DNA of 64,000 nt from Diadophis punctatus similis (Eukaryota; Chordata; Lepidosauria; Squamata; Dipsadidae). Positions 22,714-33,076 of this stretch are shown piece by piece. The stretch spans positions 2,363,001 through 2,427,000 of the forward strand of contig JALIGW010000022.1 in NCBI GenBank assembly GCA_023053685.1, read 5' to 3'. The stretch's first letter is position 1. Each line of letters begins with the position of its first letter. The position numbers and the translations under genes are program-made. Under the pieces are notes generated by a model, which saw only the letters and a list, made by a program, of their open reading frames with translations, made no database searches and had not been told where the DNA came from.

Positions 22714-22746
22714 AATATTTTCACCAATGATGAAGAGGAAAAAAAG
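22714..22746 (+). CDS. Microexon A11 (33 nt)
   Basis: Codes for NIFTNDEEEKK, acidic, phase 0-0, between 'cattttag' and 'gtaagtag'. B11 (57097) differs in eight codons. The intron after A11 matches the intron after B12, not B11, so a twelfth unit was lost here or gained in B. Confidence 0.82.
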
Positions 22747-23136
22747 GTAAGTAGCTTTTGTTTAATTTTGGATATTCCTTTCTCTCATACTCTTCTTCCA
22801 TCTGAACTCCTCTTATCTTTTCCCTTCCTTCACTAGAAGCATCTCCAGAGCATCATCACAACAGGAAGGGGGAGAGGATCCTGAAAGCTAAAAAAAAGAG
22901 TCAAAATATTTGGCCAGTTTTTACATTTCTTTCCAATAACTGACCCCTCAAAAATAGATCCAGCAGTCATATTGTGGTCAAGGTTCCCCCTGGGGAATAA
23001 GCAACAAATGTGGGTGGATTTAGATCTCACAAATGAAGGCAAAGAATGAATTTAATGAAAGATTTAGATCTCAGGCAAGGATGTCCATGTGAGGAAAATG
23101 ACAAGGCATGAGATATGCATGATAATGTCTGCTGAG

Positions 23137-23600
23137 TTGTGGTGAATTGTTTATTTTATTTATTTATTTATTTTGTCAAGTACGTATTGGTAATATACAT
23201 AGATATAACATTGTTTATATACATAAGATGGGTACTGATAAGAGGGAACATTAGGACAGGGACGGTAGGAAGGCTGGTGAACTTATGCATGCCCCTTACT
23301 GACCTCTTAGGAATCGGGTGAGGTCAACTGTGGACAGTCTAAGGGTAAAGTTTTGGGGGTTTGGTGGTGAAACCACAGAGTCAGGTAGTGAGTTCCAGGC
23401 ATTTACCACTCTGTTGCTAAAGTCATATTTTCTACAGTCACGTTTGGAGCAGTTCACTTTGAGTTTGTATCTGTTGTGTGCTCGTGTATTATTGTGGTTG
23501 AAGCTGAAGTAGTCGTTGACAGGAAGGACGTTGTAATCAACAGAATATAGGAGCAAAAAATCATAGCAATAGTCTGAGCTATCCTTCTTCCCTCCTCCCC
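23137..23600 (-). mobile_element. Non-LTR LINE 3' fragment (Rex/CR1-like)
   Basis: The minus strand codes for YNVLPVNDYFSFNHNN and VVNAWNSLPDSVVS...FLRG, the end of an ORF2, followed by a tail 'cttgacaaaataaataaat'. The same family occurs at 37000, 50306, 54575 and 61275. Confidence 0.7.
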
Positions 23601-23738
23601 CCTCACTTCCTTTTGCTTTCAGGGTGGGAGGGGAAACCAAATAAAAACGGGAAGAACAGAAAATGGTGCATGGCTGCAAAATAGGAGAAGGGCATTTTTC
23701 AGCTGCTTTCTGGGACTGAAAAGTTGAGGGAACCCAAG

Positions 23739-24103
23739 CAGGGGTGGGTTCTAACTTACCTCGCTGCTGGTTTGCTTCCTCAAGATGGCGACCGCATGCA
23801 CAGTGCCGGAAACTTGGCTTCTGCACATGCTCAGAAGAAAAATTAAATTTAAAATTAAATTTAAAAAAATTAAATTAAAAAAAAGAAAGCTGAAAACAAG
23901 ATGGCGATTCACAGTGTTGGAAACTCGGCTTCTGCACATGCTCAGAAGAAAAAATAAATAAATAAAAATTCAAAACAAAAAGAAGATAGCGTTGCCCATG
24001 GATCGGCAGTGACTGATCCAGTTTGGTGATGTCATCAGGATGTCACCAGCGGGTCGCTAATGGTTCGGGCAAACCGGTCCGAACCGGGAGGAATCCACCC
24101 CTG
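23739..24103. mobile_element. hAT-type element with 'caagatggcg' and 'cacatgctcagaag' motifs
   Basis: Starts caggggtgggttct and ends ggaatccacccctg. The interior carries two tandem blocks with 'caagatggcga'. No clear target duplication was found. Confidence 0.6.
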
Positions 24104-24141
24104 GTTGGTAGCCTTTGAGCTAATTTTAGAAATGAAGCCCA

Positions 24142-24822
24142 TGTTGTGCCTTGGCCGCGTCCAGCGCAGAAGATGGAGGATCCGGAGGACGTGGAGCCGC
24201 TCATGGTGCAGCAGTACCAGCCCATGTGCCTGGCACCGGAGACGGCTAGTGATGAAGACTCGGTGCCAGAGCAGGACGATCAGCCAGGACCTTCTGCACC
24301 TGCGCAGCAGAGTGAATCATCAGGTGATGAAGAGCCTCTGCTGGATGCTAGAGCTCGTAGAGCAGCCAGCAGACAGGACTGGCTTAGTAAGCATAGGTCT
24401 ACTCGGAAGTAGCACTGAGGGCTAATTGGGCCACGCCCTTCAGTGCCTATATTAGTCCGGCGCAATCAGCACTCAGTGCTGAGAACAACGCGTCAATGAT
24501 CTGCAGCACATTCATAGTTTTGTTTGCATCTGGAGTCCGGCTCGGAAATCTTGTATTTGGAGAAAGCAGCTTCTGAAAGGCTTATTCCGGGAAGCCAGCC
24601 AACTTGTAAGATAAGAAGAGACTTAATGAGTATTTGTTTTGAACATTTGAACGTTTGGTTATTAACCCCTAAAGAACCAAAGGAACTTTATGCCTGTTTA
24701 TGAACGTTTAAAAACCCCTGCACTTTTACTAAGAAACCTCATTAGTAAAAGGACCCTTTTTGTTTGAATAACAAATGGTTGTGTGTGTGTGTTTCTGTGG
24801 GTTGCGGTGCTGGGTCACAACA
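24142..24822 (+). mobile_element. Solo LTR with perfect 5-bp TSD
   Basis: TGTTGTGCC...GGGTCACAACA, flanked by gccca (24137-24141 and 24823-24827). A TATA-like 'cctatatta' lies near 24446. A short acidic frame (MEDPEDVEPLMVQQYQP..., 24172-24410) lies inside and recurs in diverged form in the copy at 57451. The parent element class (ERV or Gypsy) cannot be told from the LTR alone. Confidence 0.7.
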
Positions 24823-25210
24823 GCCCAGGCCTATGGAGACCCAATCCTGATTGTGGGAATAACATGGAACTTAGCAGTAACAATAAACTGATTCAGCTGT
24901 TCGGTTTGCGAGAAATCCATCGGCATTTGAGAAAGTTGGTGCTTTATACCTGGGCACTGGCAGAGGCTCTTCATTGGAACCTCTTCCATCGTGCCCCATC
25001 TCCCTTCTGTCATTTGGGCACCTTCATGGGTCAAGAGTCCAACTGGCAGTACATGGTTGCAAATTCTGAGTCATCTGCTCGTGACTTGACCTCTCTGCTG
25101 CTTCCCCAGCACCAGTCTGCCCTCTTTTCCAATTAACTGAGCTGCCCAGCCTTCCAAGTCCCAAGTTAGCTTCCATGAAACTGTCAATCTGTTTAGTCAG
25201 GCATACCTCC

Positions 25211-25451
25211 CAGTGGTGGGTTGCTGCCAGTTCGGACCGGTTCTTTAGAATCAGCAGCAGACAAATTGGTGCTGCTCACCAAACCGGCAGTGATGACGCT
25301 CCCGAACTGGTCCTCCGGTCACCGCGGATTGAAAAAACCCCTCTGCCCACACGCAAAGGCTTCTGTGCATGCGCAGAGGGCCATTTCCGGGAAAACATGC
25401 ACTTCTGTCGCGATGCGAGCCGGTGGGGAAGGTAAGTAGAAGCCACCCCTG
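25211..25451. mobile_element. hAT-type element with perfect 8-bp TSD
   Basis: cagtggtgggtt...gccacccctg, flanked by atacctcc (25203-25210 and 25452-25459). The interior contains 'gcatgcgcagagg'. Confidence 0.8.
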
Positions 25452-25459
25452 ATACCTCC

Positions 25460-26598
25460 TCTCTACTAAACACGAAAAGCATTTGCTGACTATTCCCTCC
25501 AGCCCCACTCCCTACCTCAGCCTCTGCAGACAACACAGCCACCCCTAAACCTAACTGATGCCCCAGTTAGAATTTTTATGATGCTGATTTTCTGCTGAAC
25601 GTACCAACCGGGGTAGAGTTCAGATGTTTGCTAGGCATGTCTCCATTTTAGTGCCCACCAAATGACTGTCATCGATAAAGCTCAGGCAGAAATGCAGGTG
25701 GCGACAACATCACCTTTGAGCCTGAATTTTTTGCATGAACCAAAAGAAAAAAAATGATTTATGGTTTTGATGGTTGGATAGATTATAGAAAGAAGATAAT
25801 TATGTTGTAATCATAAAGTAAGAGGTAAATTTATAATTATTTTTATTACTGCTGTCCAAAAATTGGATGTTACTTCTTTATCCTTTTTCTTCCTTTTTTC
25901 TTTTTCTTTTTTTTCCTTTTCTTGCATTTTTAACTTTCTCTGTGATTTCCTCTTCTTTTTCTCATTTTTGTATGAGTTTGTATTAATTTTACCTTCTTTT
26001 AAAATATTTAATAAAGTTATATATTAAAAATGTATAGAAAGAATCTTGCCCATCGGAATTTGCTTCCCCCCTTTTTAATCGTTGGTGAACTAGGAGGGGC
26101 TTGTCTGAGATGCTTTTCACACAGCTTCCTTGGGTGGGGTTCAGGCCCCTCTTAACTGACCATTGCCTTGTAGTGGCTCTTCTGTAGCGTTTCAGGACTC
26201 CAGTGTTCACTCCTGAGCTATGTATATTCTCTTCTATGAGCTAATAAGTTGGTTTGTATCTGCTGGAGAAGAAGATCTAAAGTCATTTCTTTAAAAAATT
26301 ATATTGTCTTTCTATTTCTATTGTTCTCTGGGTGCATCCAGCAAGTGTTGCTCAATCCACTGATCTTCCAAGAAGCAGAATGAGTCTGTGGCTGCAGTTC
26401 TGGTGCTTCCTCCTTCCTTCCCCTTCCACACTGGGTGAATTAATCATTAGCAGAGGTCCTCTCAGGTGGCTTTTGTTTGACTCGGAAGCCACATGGGAAG
26501 GCTGATACAAGGCACAGGTTGCGGTTGGCTGGTTCAAAAGTCAGTGTTGTGTTTTGCAGTCAAGTCATTGCTTTGGTTCATCATTTTCTGTCTTCCAG
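25460..26598. other. Intron or intergenic stretch before CRD1; no gene seen
   Basis: Mostly unique or AT-rich DNA. From about 26330 it becomes homologous to the DNA upstream of CRD2, CRD3 and CRD4 (ttgctcaatccactgatc...), but the promoter-like part with the TATA box is missing. Confidence 0.55.
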
Positions 26599-26687
26599 GC
26601 TCTCCCTTACCATCATCCTGTCCCTGATGGACTTCATACTGGGATGTCTGTATATATGCAAGGCACAGTATCCAAACATGCCAAGAG
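26599..26687 (+). CDS. Galectin CRD1, first exon (89 nt)
   Basis: Codes for ALPYHHPVPDGLHTGMSVY... ending in AKR, the first strands of a galectin-4/9-like CRD (consensus LPYxxPxPGGLxxGMxVxIxG). It enters in phase 0 and leaves in phase 2, as in tandem-repeat galectins. The phase-0 start is compatible with splicing from microexon A11. The 89-nt length is identical in all four N-type CRDs of the locus. Confidence 0.85.
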
Positions 26688-26750
26688 GTAATGTTCTTTT
26701 TGGGGCTCACAGGAAGGGCAGGATGTCAGATTAAAAGTAATAAGATTATG

Positions 26751-26947
26751 ATGACCTAACCCTAACCCCTAACCCTAAGTGGAATTTCGCACAATGGGAT
26801 TTTCCCATATATTTTACAAGGAAACCTAGATAAGGCAGGCTCAAACATTGAGGACCATCCTGAGCATAAGAAAGCTGTCTGAATACGTTGGTAATGTCTG
26901 TTTTGCTCTCTGAATTTATGATGACCTAACCCTAACCTAACCTAAAT
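26751..26947. repeat. Two interstitial telomeric repeat tracts
   Basis: cctaaccctaacccctaaccctaa (26754-26777) and cctaaccctaacctaaccta (about 26925-26944) bracket about 150 bp of non-homologous DNA. Each is preceded by tatgatga. The homologous introns of CRD2, CRD3 and CRD4 have neither the tracts nor the enclosed DNA. Confidence 0.8.
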
Positions 26948-27206
26948 TATTATATTGTTAAAACCCAAATTCTTTACCAAGATTAAAGCCGTTCTTAATT
27001 CTTCGCATAGTTCCACTCCCTGCTTCTTCTAACTCCAACTAAGCCATGAGAGCAAGGAATTTGATTCTTCTCTTCAAGCAAAACAATCCAGCATTCCACA
27101 GTTTCTAGCTTCAACGCAAAGGAAAAGAGGCAGGGCAGGACTCCACTCTGCGATTCCTCCACGTCTTCTTTAATTTTCCTCTTCCTTTCCCCTCTGTCTC
27201 TTCCAG

Positions 27207-27405
27207 ATTCCATGTGTGCTTTGCCTGTTGCCGTCATGAGGGGGCAGACATTACCATCGACTTTAGTCCTCGCTTTGATATTGGGAAAACTGTGCTCGAT
27301 ACATCTCAGGATGGGAAGTGGGGAAAGGAAGAACATCACGAGATGCCCTTCCGAAAGGGAGAGAAATTTGAAGTCATCTTCATTGTCAATAACACTGGGT
27401 ACCAG
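27207..27405 (+). CDS. Galectin CRD1, central exon (199 nt)
   Basis: Carries the sugar-binding strands of a galectin CRD: FDIGKTVLDTSQDGKWGKEE is followed by MPFRKGEKFEVIFIV. The canonical binding residues are His, Asn, Arg / Asn / Trp, Glu, Arg. Here the first triplet reads D-F-S-P-R, so His became Asp and Asn became Ser. The next Asn became Asp (VLD), Trp and Glu are kept, and the last Arg became His. Four of seven are lost, so classical beta-galactoside binding is unlikely. Phases 2 in, 0 out. Confidence 0.85.
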
Positions 27406-27567
27406 GTTGGCACACATGACAGAGGCTCCTTTGGGACTTTAGGTGCCCCTTCATCCCCCCTCCCCCGCCGAATTCACTGTTTGTCTTTAATGAACCATGA
27501 ATGTATTTAATACTGACTTTCCCAACTTCATATCTTCCAAATTGGATTTAAGAATGGAATGGAATGG

Positions 27568-27655
27568 AAAATAGAATAGAATAGAATAGAATAGAATAGA
27601 ATAGAATAGAATAGAATAGAATAGAATAGAATAGAATAGAATAGAATAGAATAGA
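27568..27655. repeat. (ATAGA)n pentanucleotide microsatellite
   Basis: About 17 units. It is directly joined to a CR1-L3 3' fragment on its right, the association known for snake AATAG repeats. Confidence 0.95.
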
Positions 27656-27790
27656 CACTTTATTGGCCAAGTATGATTGGACATGCAAGGAATTTGTCTC
27701 CGGTGCATAAGCTCTCAATGTACATACAAGCAACAAGTGATAAATCATGATCAGAATCATAAAATACAATCACCATAAATCATAAGATAC
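27656..27790. mobile_element. CR1-L3 ('Snake1'-type) 3' fragment
   Basis: The stretch 'cactttattggccaagtatg' to 'acatacaagcaac' follows the pentanucleotide tract. It is the seeding LINE remnant known beside such tracts in colubroid snakes; assignment is from memory of that family. Confidence 0.6.
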
Positions 27791-27862
27791 AACACTCAGT
27801 GTTAGGTAATAGCAAAGATGAGAAGGATAATAGTAATAGACCCCTAATTGGTGGTGTAGTGA

Positions 27863-28605
27863 TGTACAGGTAGTTCTTGTTTTAGCAACAACTGGGACCA
27901 GCAACTTAATCATTAAATCAGGGGTGGGTTCCTCCTGGTTCGGACCAGTTCTATAGAACTGGTAGCGATGTCACAATGACATCACGGATCGGTGCCGGTC
28001 CATGGGCACTGCCATCTTTTTAAATCCTGTGTCCTTTTTGAACACAGCAGATTCAAGTTTCACAAGTCTTTTTTTTTTTTTTTACAAACTTGTCCTTGAA
28101 CATCCAGATGACTCGTTCTATCTTGGAGTTCTGAAGACCCAGCACTTCAGATGAGGGCTGGGGAATGCTGAAAATTGGTCCTCTGCATTTGGAAGTACAT
28201 CTAGTAGAACATTTTTGTGATGAATGTTTGATATTTACTAAGTTTTTAACTCTATGTGCTGGTTTAGATCAGCCATTCAGACTCTTCAAGAATTGAGGAG
28301 CATACAGTAGATATCATAGCAAGTAAAAAGTAAATAATCATGCCTGCCGATCATGAAGCCACTCCTACCCGGTCACATGACTGTCAAGCCACTCCCACCA
28401 GGTCACATGACTGTCAAGCCACTCCCACAAAATTAAGCCATGCCCACAGAGTGGCAGTAAAAAAAATTGGAACCCACCCCCTGCATTAAATGATGTAGTT
28501 CACTAAGTGCAACCATTACTGTGTTTATGGTCAGACTTTGAAGGTTGCAAATGCCAGGATTGGTGTCAAAGTTACTACGTTATCATTGTCATAACCACAA
28601 ACAGT
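27863..28605. mobile_element. Short DNA element interrupted by a hAT element
   Basis: Outer element: 'acaggtagttcttgttttagc' at 27863, continuing after the insertion to about 28605. The uninterrupted relative at 32463-32662 shows the empty site. Confidence 0.6.
27919..28483. mobile_element. hAT-type element, 565 bp, perfect 8-bp TSD
   Basis: caggggtgggttcc...aacccaccccctg, flanked by cattaaat (27911-27918 and 28484-28491). The paralogous empty site 'aatcattaaatgatggagtt' is at about 32500. Confidence 0.85.
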
Positions 28606-28830
28606 CACCAAATAGCAATAGCAATAGCACTTAGACTTATATACCGCTTCACCGTGCTTTACAGCCCTCTCTAAGTGGTTTACAAAATCAGCATACTGCC
28701 GCCAACAATCCGGGTCCTCATTTTACTGATGATGAGCTAACCTTAATCCCATCAGGATCAAACTTCAGATTGTGAACAGAGTTTGCCTACCGTACTGCTT
28801 TCTGACCATTGTGCCACCAGGGCGGGATGA
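28606..28830 (-). mobile_element. tRNA-derived SINE, reversed
   Basis: Tail 'cacttagacttatataccgcttc' at the left, tRNA-like head near 'ccattgtgccaccagggc' at the right. Similar copies: 30150, 32714, 44470, 46382, 48245. Confidence 0.75.
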
Positions 28831-29068
28831 GGATGAGAATGATCTGTGGCTGAAGGGAAAACATTTTGGTCTAGGGGAGAAAAGGTTATTGGTGAAATAA
28901 AGACCTGTCCATTTTACATATACACATTTTGACTTTTTTGACCCTCTCTATCGCTACCTTGTTCAGCTTTGGGGTGGGATGTGTTCCTCACAAGAATAAA
29001 GTTTTTCCTGTAGAGAAAATGGATGATTCCAAATTTGACTTGAATCCCTCGGCTTTGCCCTCTGACAG

Positions 29069-29203
29069 ATCCTGGTGAACAGGAAGCCATACTGTACCTA
29101 CGGGCACAGAATCCCACCCCAAAACATGCGGGAAATTAGGGTTGATGGAGACCTGGAGCTGCAATCTTTAAATGTGATGGGAGGACCAAAGACAGGGAAC
29201 TTG
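29069..29203 (+). CDS. Galectin CRD1, third exon (135 nt)
   Basis: Codes for ILVNRKPYCTYGHRIPPQNM... then DGDLELQSLNV and GPKTGNL, the C-terminal strands of an N-type CRD. Phase 0 at both ends, donor gtaagt. The homologous DNA downstream is cut off near 29840 before any linker exon, so CRD1 has no linker of its own and could splice only to the CRD2 exons or to the linker at 35448. Confidence 0.83.
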
Positions 29204-29693
29204 GTAAGTATTTGCTACTGACAAGTTGGCACCTCCTGATTTTGATCTCTCTTTGGGAATTGATTCTGGGCTGCTTCAATCCCCTATCTGCCATTTTCTC
29301 TTTCTCCCTTCCAGTTGCTCTGCTCTTTCAACTTTATTGACCCCCACGAATCATGACCTTTCTGAGTCCTCCATTGTCTGGGATAAGAAAAGTAATCATC
29401 CTAGGGTGATACTAGGACCAGCAATTGAGCAGGGAGCAAATGCACCCCAAGCCAAGGTCCTGTTCAATCCCTTGCAGATGTCCACAAATCCATGTTTCTC
29501 AACCTGACAATTTCACAATGTATGGCCTCAACTCCCAGAATTGCTTAGCAGACACACCACATATCCTTATTAACAACCTAAAACAACCAGGAATTGTGCC
29601 ATGACTGAATACGGCAGCCAGCCTCTCTGATCACATTAGAACTCTTGTCACCAAAGCCATATGTCAACAAAGGCAGAGCAAATCTCTTCATCC

Positions 29694-29708
29694 CCACACA
29701 AACACACA

Positions 29709-29762
<54 letters not shown>
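29694..29762. repeat. (CA)n microsatellite
   Basis: Dinucleotide run with a few interruptions, in the DNA after CRD1. Confidence 0.95.
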
Positions 29763-29763
<1 letters not shown>

Positions 29764-29849
29764 CAAAGACAGAGTTTCTTGGGATGAAAAATTTACAGTG
29801 AACAAAGGAATGTAAATGAAGCGAAGGCTTGAGTAATACTATCCAGAGT

Positions 29850-30600
29850 ATCACCTCCTTTAAAATTAAACTGTTTGCTACTTAATTAAAGTGCAATTAT
29901 TGTAAGTGTTGCTGGAAGGAAGAGAGTGAGCTAGACATAGTGATTATTAGACTAAAAACCAGGGGACTTTGAGTTGTAATCCTGCTTTGGCCACAAAGCC
30001 AGTGGGGTGACCTTGGGCCAATTTCTCTCAACCCTAGGAAGGAGGTAAGGCCAACCACTTCCAAATCACTATGCCAAGAAATCTGCAGCAACTAGTGCAA
30101 AGTCACTAAGTCATATATATTTATATAAGACCCTCCCTTCTTCTCTCATAGCAATAGCACTTAGACTTATAGACCACTTCACAGTGCTTTACAGCCCTCT
30201 CTAAGCAGTTTACAGAATGGAATGCCTATTGCCCCCAACAATCTGGGTCCTCCTTTTACCCATCTCGGAAGAATGGAAAGCTGGTGACTGCTGCAGTCCG
30301 CAGAAGTAGCCTGCAATACTGCATTCTAATCACTGCTCCACCAGGGCTCATAGATAAAGGAAAGGAAGGGGAAGCATATTCAGACTTACAAGACTGATGT
30401 CAGCCCTTTGAGCTACACCATACTATGAAACCAAAGTCCTGCATGCAAATACTACTTTTATAGTGACACAATTTTGCTGGTCTGAAACTTGAAAGTAGAT
30501 GTTGGCAAGCAAACTCCCAAGCTCAGAAATCACGCTCAGAACCTCAAGATTCAGTCCTGACCTGCAAAGATTATCTCCAACTGTAAGGAATTAAAATATT
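29850..30600. other. No gene seen between CRD1 and CRD2; contains a reversed SINE
   Basis: A reversed tRNA-derived SINE is at 30150-30352 (tail 'cacttagacttatagaccac', head 'ctgctccaccagggc'). The rest shows no exon. Confidence 0.6.
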
Positions 30601-30741
30601 TGTCATGTATTTTTCAAAACAAATTGGCCAAACTTCCCACACCCATTTGGGATTCAATGCCCCCTTTTAACACAGTTCATCCCACTCAGTGTGCAGTTGC
30701 AGCAGCCACTTCACCCATCCACAGATGAAACACAATTTTCC

Positions 30742-30749
30742 TATAAAAG
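30742..30749 (+). promoter_or_regulatory. TATA box upstream of CRD2
   Basis: TATAAAAG, with a purine-flanked possible start region about 30 bp downstream and a first ATG in good context at 30861 (gagATGG). The same block at 62952 upstream of CRD4 is intact; upstream of CRD3 it reads TACAAAAA (58788). This suggests that CRD2 begins, or once began, its own gene. Confidence 0.5.
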
Positions 30750-30860
30750 TTCCAGAAATGTGCATGGAAAGGCAAACACTCTCTTGGTCCCACCAACCTG
30801 ACCCAGTTGGCACTTGCAAGGTTTCTCCTTTATTTAGAAGTTCCTCCATTGCAGGGAGAG

Positions 30861-30902
30861 ATGGGAAAAGACATTGGCATCCAGCCAGTCTTGCTCAATC
30901 CA
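30861..30902 (+). CDS. Possible galectin leader exon before CRD2
   Basis: ATG opens MGKDIGIQPVLLNP, which resembles the short N-terminal peptide (ending ..NP) that galectin-4 has before its first CRD exon. The expected donor is not there: the following bases are ctgagc, not gtgagc. The same peptide with the same missing GT is at 63064. Either another donor is used or the exon is decayed. The end coordinate is uncertain. Confidence 0.3.
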
Positions 30903-31160
30903 CTGAGCGCCCGTAGAGCTAAAGCAGAACCGGTCCATGGTGGCAGTTCTGGTGCTTTCTCCACACCTTCCTTCCCCTCCCACATTAGGGGGCGGGGAAG
31001 GATAATCCTTAGCAAAGACCCTCTCAGGAGCCCTTTGGTTGACTCAGAAACCATATGGAAAGGCTGCTTCAAGACATGGATTGTGGATGGTTGGATGGAA
31101 AGTCAAAGTTGTGTTTTGTTGTAAAGTCACTGGTTTGATTCATCATTTTTTGTTTTCCAG

Positions 31161-31249
31161 ATTCTCCCTTACCATCAACCTGTCCCTGGTGGACTCCATC
31201 CTGGAATGTCTGTACATGTAGAAGGCAGAGTGCCCAAACACACCAAAGG
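31161..31249 (+). CDS. Galectin CRD2, first exon (89 nt)
   Basis: Codes for ILPYHQPVPGGLHPGMSVHV... ending in KHTKG. Phase 0 in, 2 out. It is closer to the galectin-4 consensus than CRD1. Confidence 0.85.
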
Positions 31250-31588
31250 GTAATGTTCCTTTGGTGGGCTCATAGGAAGGATATGATGCTATCTTACTCA
31301 AAATAATAGTAATAAGTTTATTATGGTATTAAGGGTAGTTTAGATCATCTAGATTCTGTGCCAAGACTAAATCCTTTCTTGATTCTTAGGGTAGTTCCAC
31401 TTTCTGCTTCTTCCAACTCCAACTAAGCCATGAGGGCTAGGAACTTGATTCTTTTCTTCAAGCAAAACCCCAGCGTTCTACAGATTCTAGCTTCAGGGCA
31501 AAGGAGAAGGGGGAAGTGTGGACTATACTCTGAAATTCCTGCATCTCCCATTTAATTTTCCTCTTTTTTTATTCCCTCTCTCTTCCAG

Positions 31589-31799
31589 ATTACCAGTAGT
31601 TTTCTACGTGAACCTTGCCACTAGTAACCGCAATGTGTTGGACATTCCCCTCCACTTCATCCCCACCTTTATTTATAATCACATTGGACTCAACACACTT
31701 CGGAATAACAGGTGGGGAAGGGAAGACAAACGCAAGATGGTCCTCCAAGAAAGAAAGGACTTTGAGACCATTTTCATTGTCAATGAAGAGGAATACCAG
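31589..31799 (+). CDS. Galectin CRD2, central exon (211 nt)
   Basis: Contains LHFIPTFIYNHIGLNTLRNN then RWGREDKRK. Against the canonical residues, His is kept, Asn became Ile, Arg became Thr, the next Asn is kept, Trp and Glu are kept, and Arg became Lys. The central exon is four codons longer than that of CRD1. Sugar binding is doubtful or altered. Phases 2 in, 0 out. Confidence 0.85.
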
Positions 31800-31956
31800 G
31801 TTGGTACATGTGACAGATGCTCTTTTGGGACTGCAGGTGCCTCTTTGTTTCCCCCTCCCTCCCGCCCTTCCAGAATTCACAATTTTTCTGGAATGAACTA
31901 TGAATGTATTTAATACCAACTTTCCCAATTTTATGTCCTCCAGATAAGGTTTAAGT

Positions 31957-32442
31957 CAGTGGTTCTCAACCTTCCTAATGCCACGACCCTTTAATACAGT
32001 TCCTATGTTGTGGTGACCCTCAACTATAAAATAATAAAATCATTAGGAAACTCACGGGTCGGTTCTAACTTACCTCGCTTCCGGTTCGCTTACGCTTGTG
32101 CTGCGTGGCTGGGCCTTGTGGGCACGCATGCGCTTTGCGCACGCATGCGCAGTGCTGAATTTTAAAAAAAAATTGCAAAAAAAGCCAAAAACAAGATGGC
32201 GATGCATGCGCAGTGCCGGAAATTCGGCTTCTGCGCATGCTCAGAAGTTCCCATGGTACAGATTTTTTTTTTTGCAGTAGTCTATTTGCATGGGGGTGGA
32301 CCCGCCTGGAGAGAGATAGAGGAGTGGTGTCTCGGTTCCTAAGACCATCAGAAACATGTGTTTTCCAATGGTCTTAGGTGATCCCTGTGAAAGGGTCATT
32401 CGATCCCCAAAGGGGTCGTGACCCACAGGTTGAGAACCGCTG
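31957..32442. mobile_element. SPIN-like hAT element with perfect 8-bp TSD, with nested insertion
   Basis: cagtggttctcaacc...ggttgagaaccgctg termini with 'taatgccacgacccttt' and 'ggggtcgtgaccca' inside are the known SPIN/URR1-type non-autonomous hAT ends. The flanks repeat gtttaagt (31949-31956 and 32443-32450). Most of the interior (about 32050-32300) has been replaced by a 'caagatggcgatgc' type element. Confidence 0.75.
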
Positions 32443-32713
32443 GTTTAAGTGATATAAGGAAGGTAGTCCTTATTTAACAACAACTGGGACCAATAACTTA
32501 ATCATTAAATGATGGAGTTCCTAAAAGAAATCACTACTGCGTTTCTGATTGCTTTATTTTACTTTATAGTCTTGTGAAGGCTGTAAATGCTAGGATTGGT
32601 CTCAAAGTTTCTATTTCATCACTTCCTAATTGCAAAAAGTCACTAAATGAGGACTACCTGTAACTAAAGGGAAAACATTTTGGTGAAGGGGAAGAAAATT
32701 GGTATCAGTAAAA

Positions 32714-32940
32714 TAGCAATAGCAACAGCACTTATGTAGCACTTCACAGTGCTTTCCAGCCCCCTCTAAGCGATTTACAGAGTTGGCCTCTTTCCCCCAA
32801 CAATCTGGGTCCTCGTTTTACTGAGCTCGGAAGGATGGAAGGCTAAATCCAACCTTGAGCCGGTAAGGATCGAACTCCTGGGTTAAGCAATGAGTTAGCC
32901 TGCCGTACTGCAGTCTAACCACTGCGCCACCACGGCCTCT
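32714..32940 (-). mobile_element. tRNA-derived SINE, reversed
   Basis: Tail 'gcacttatgtagcacttcac', head ending 'ctgcgccaccacggcc'. It separates the central and third exons of CRD2. Confidence 0.75.
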
Positions 32941-33076
32941 CTTTTTACATGTTCAGATTTTGATCTATTTGATCCTCTCTATGCCCATCCAGCTCAGCTT
33001 TGGGGTAGGTTTTTCCTGCAAAGAAAATGGATGATCCCAAGTGAGACTTGATCCCTTTGGCATTTCCCTCTGACAG

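Larger units (their letters stand above)
1162..22746 (+). other. Microexon array A (11 exons), first tandem copy
   Basis: Eleven small exons of 33, 36, 36, 39, 72, 39, 36, 36, 39, 69 and 33 nt lie in order on the + strand. Every exon is open, divisible by three and phase 0 at both ends, with AG acceptors after pyrimidine tracts and GTAAG donors. Their order, lengths and phases match array B (44400-57129) one for one. They add 156 residues. No initiating exon is visible in the window, so the 5' end should lie upstream of position 1. The product is probably secreted, by analogy with copy B. The array could continue in frame into the CRD exon at 26599. No known protein family is recognised. Confidence 0.85.
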
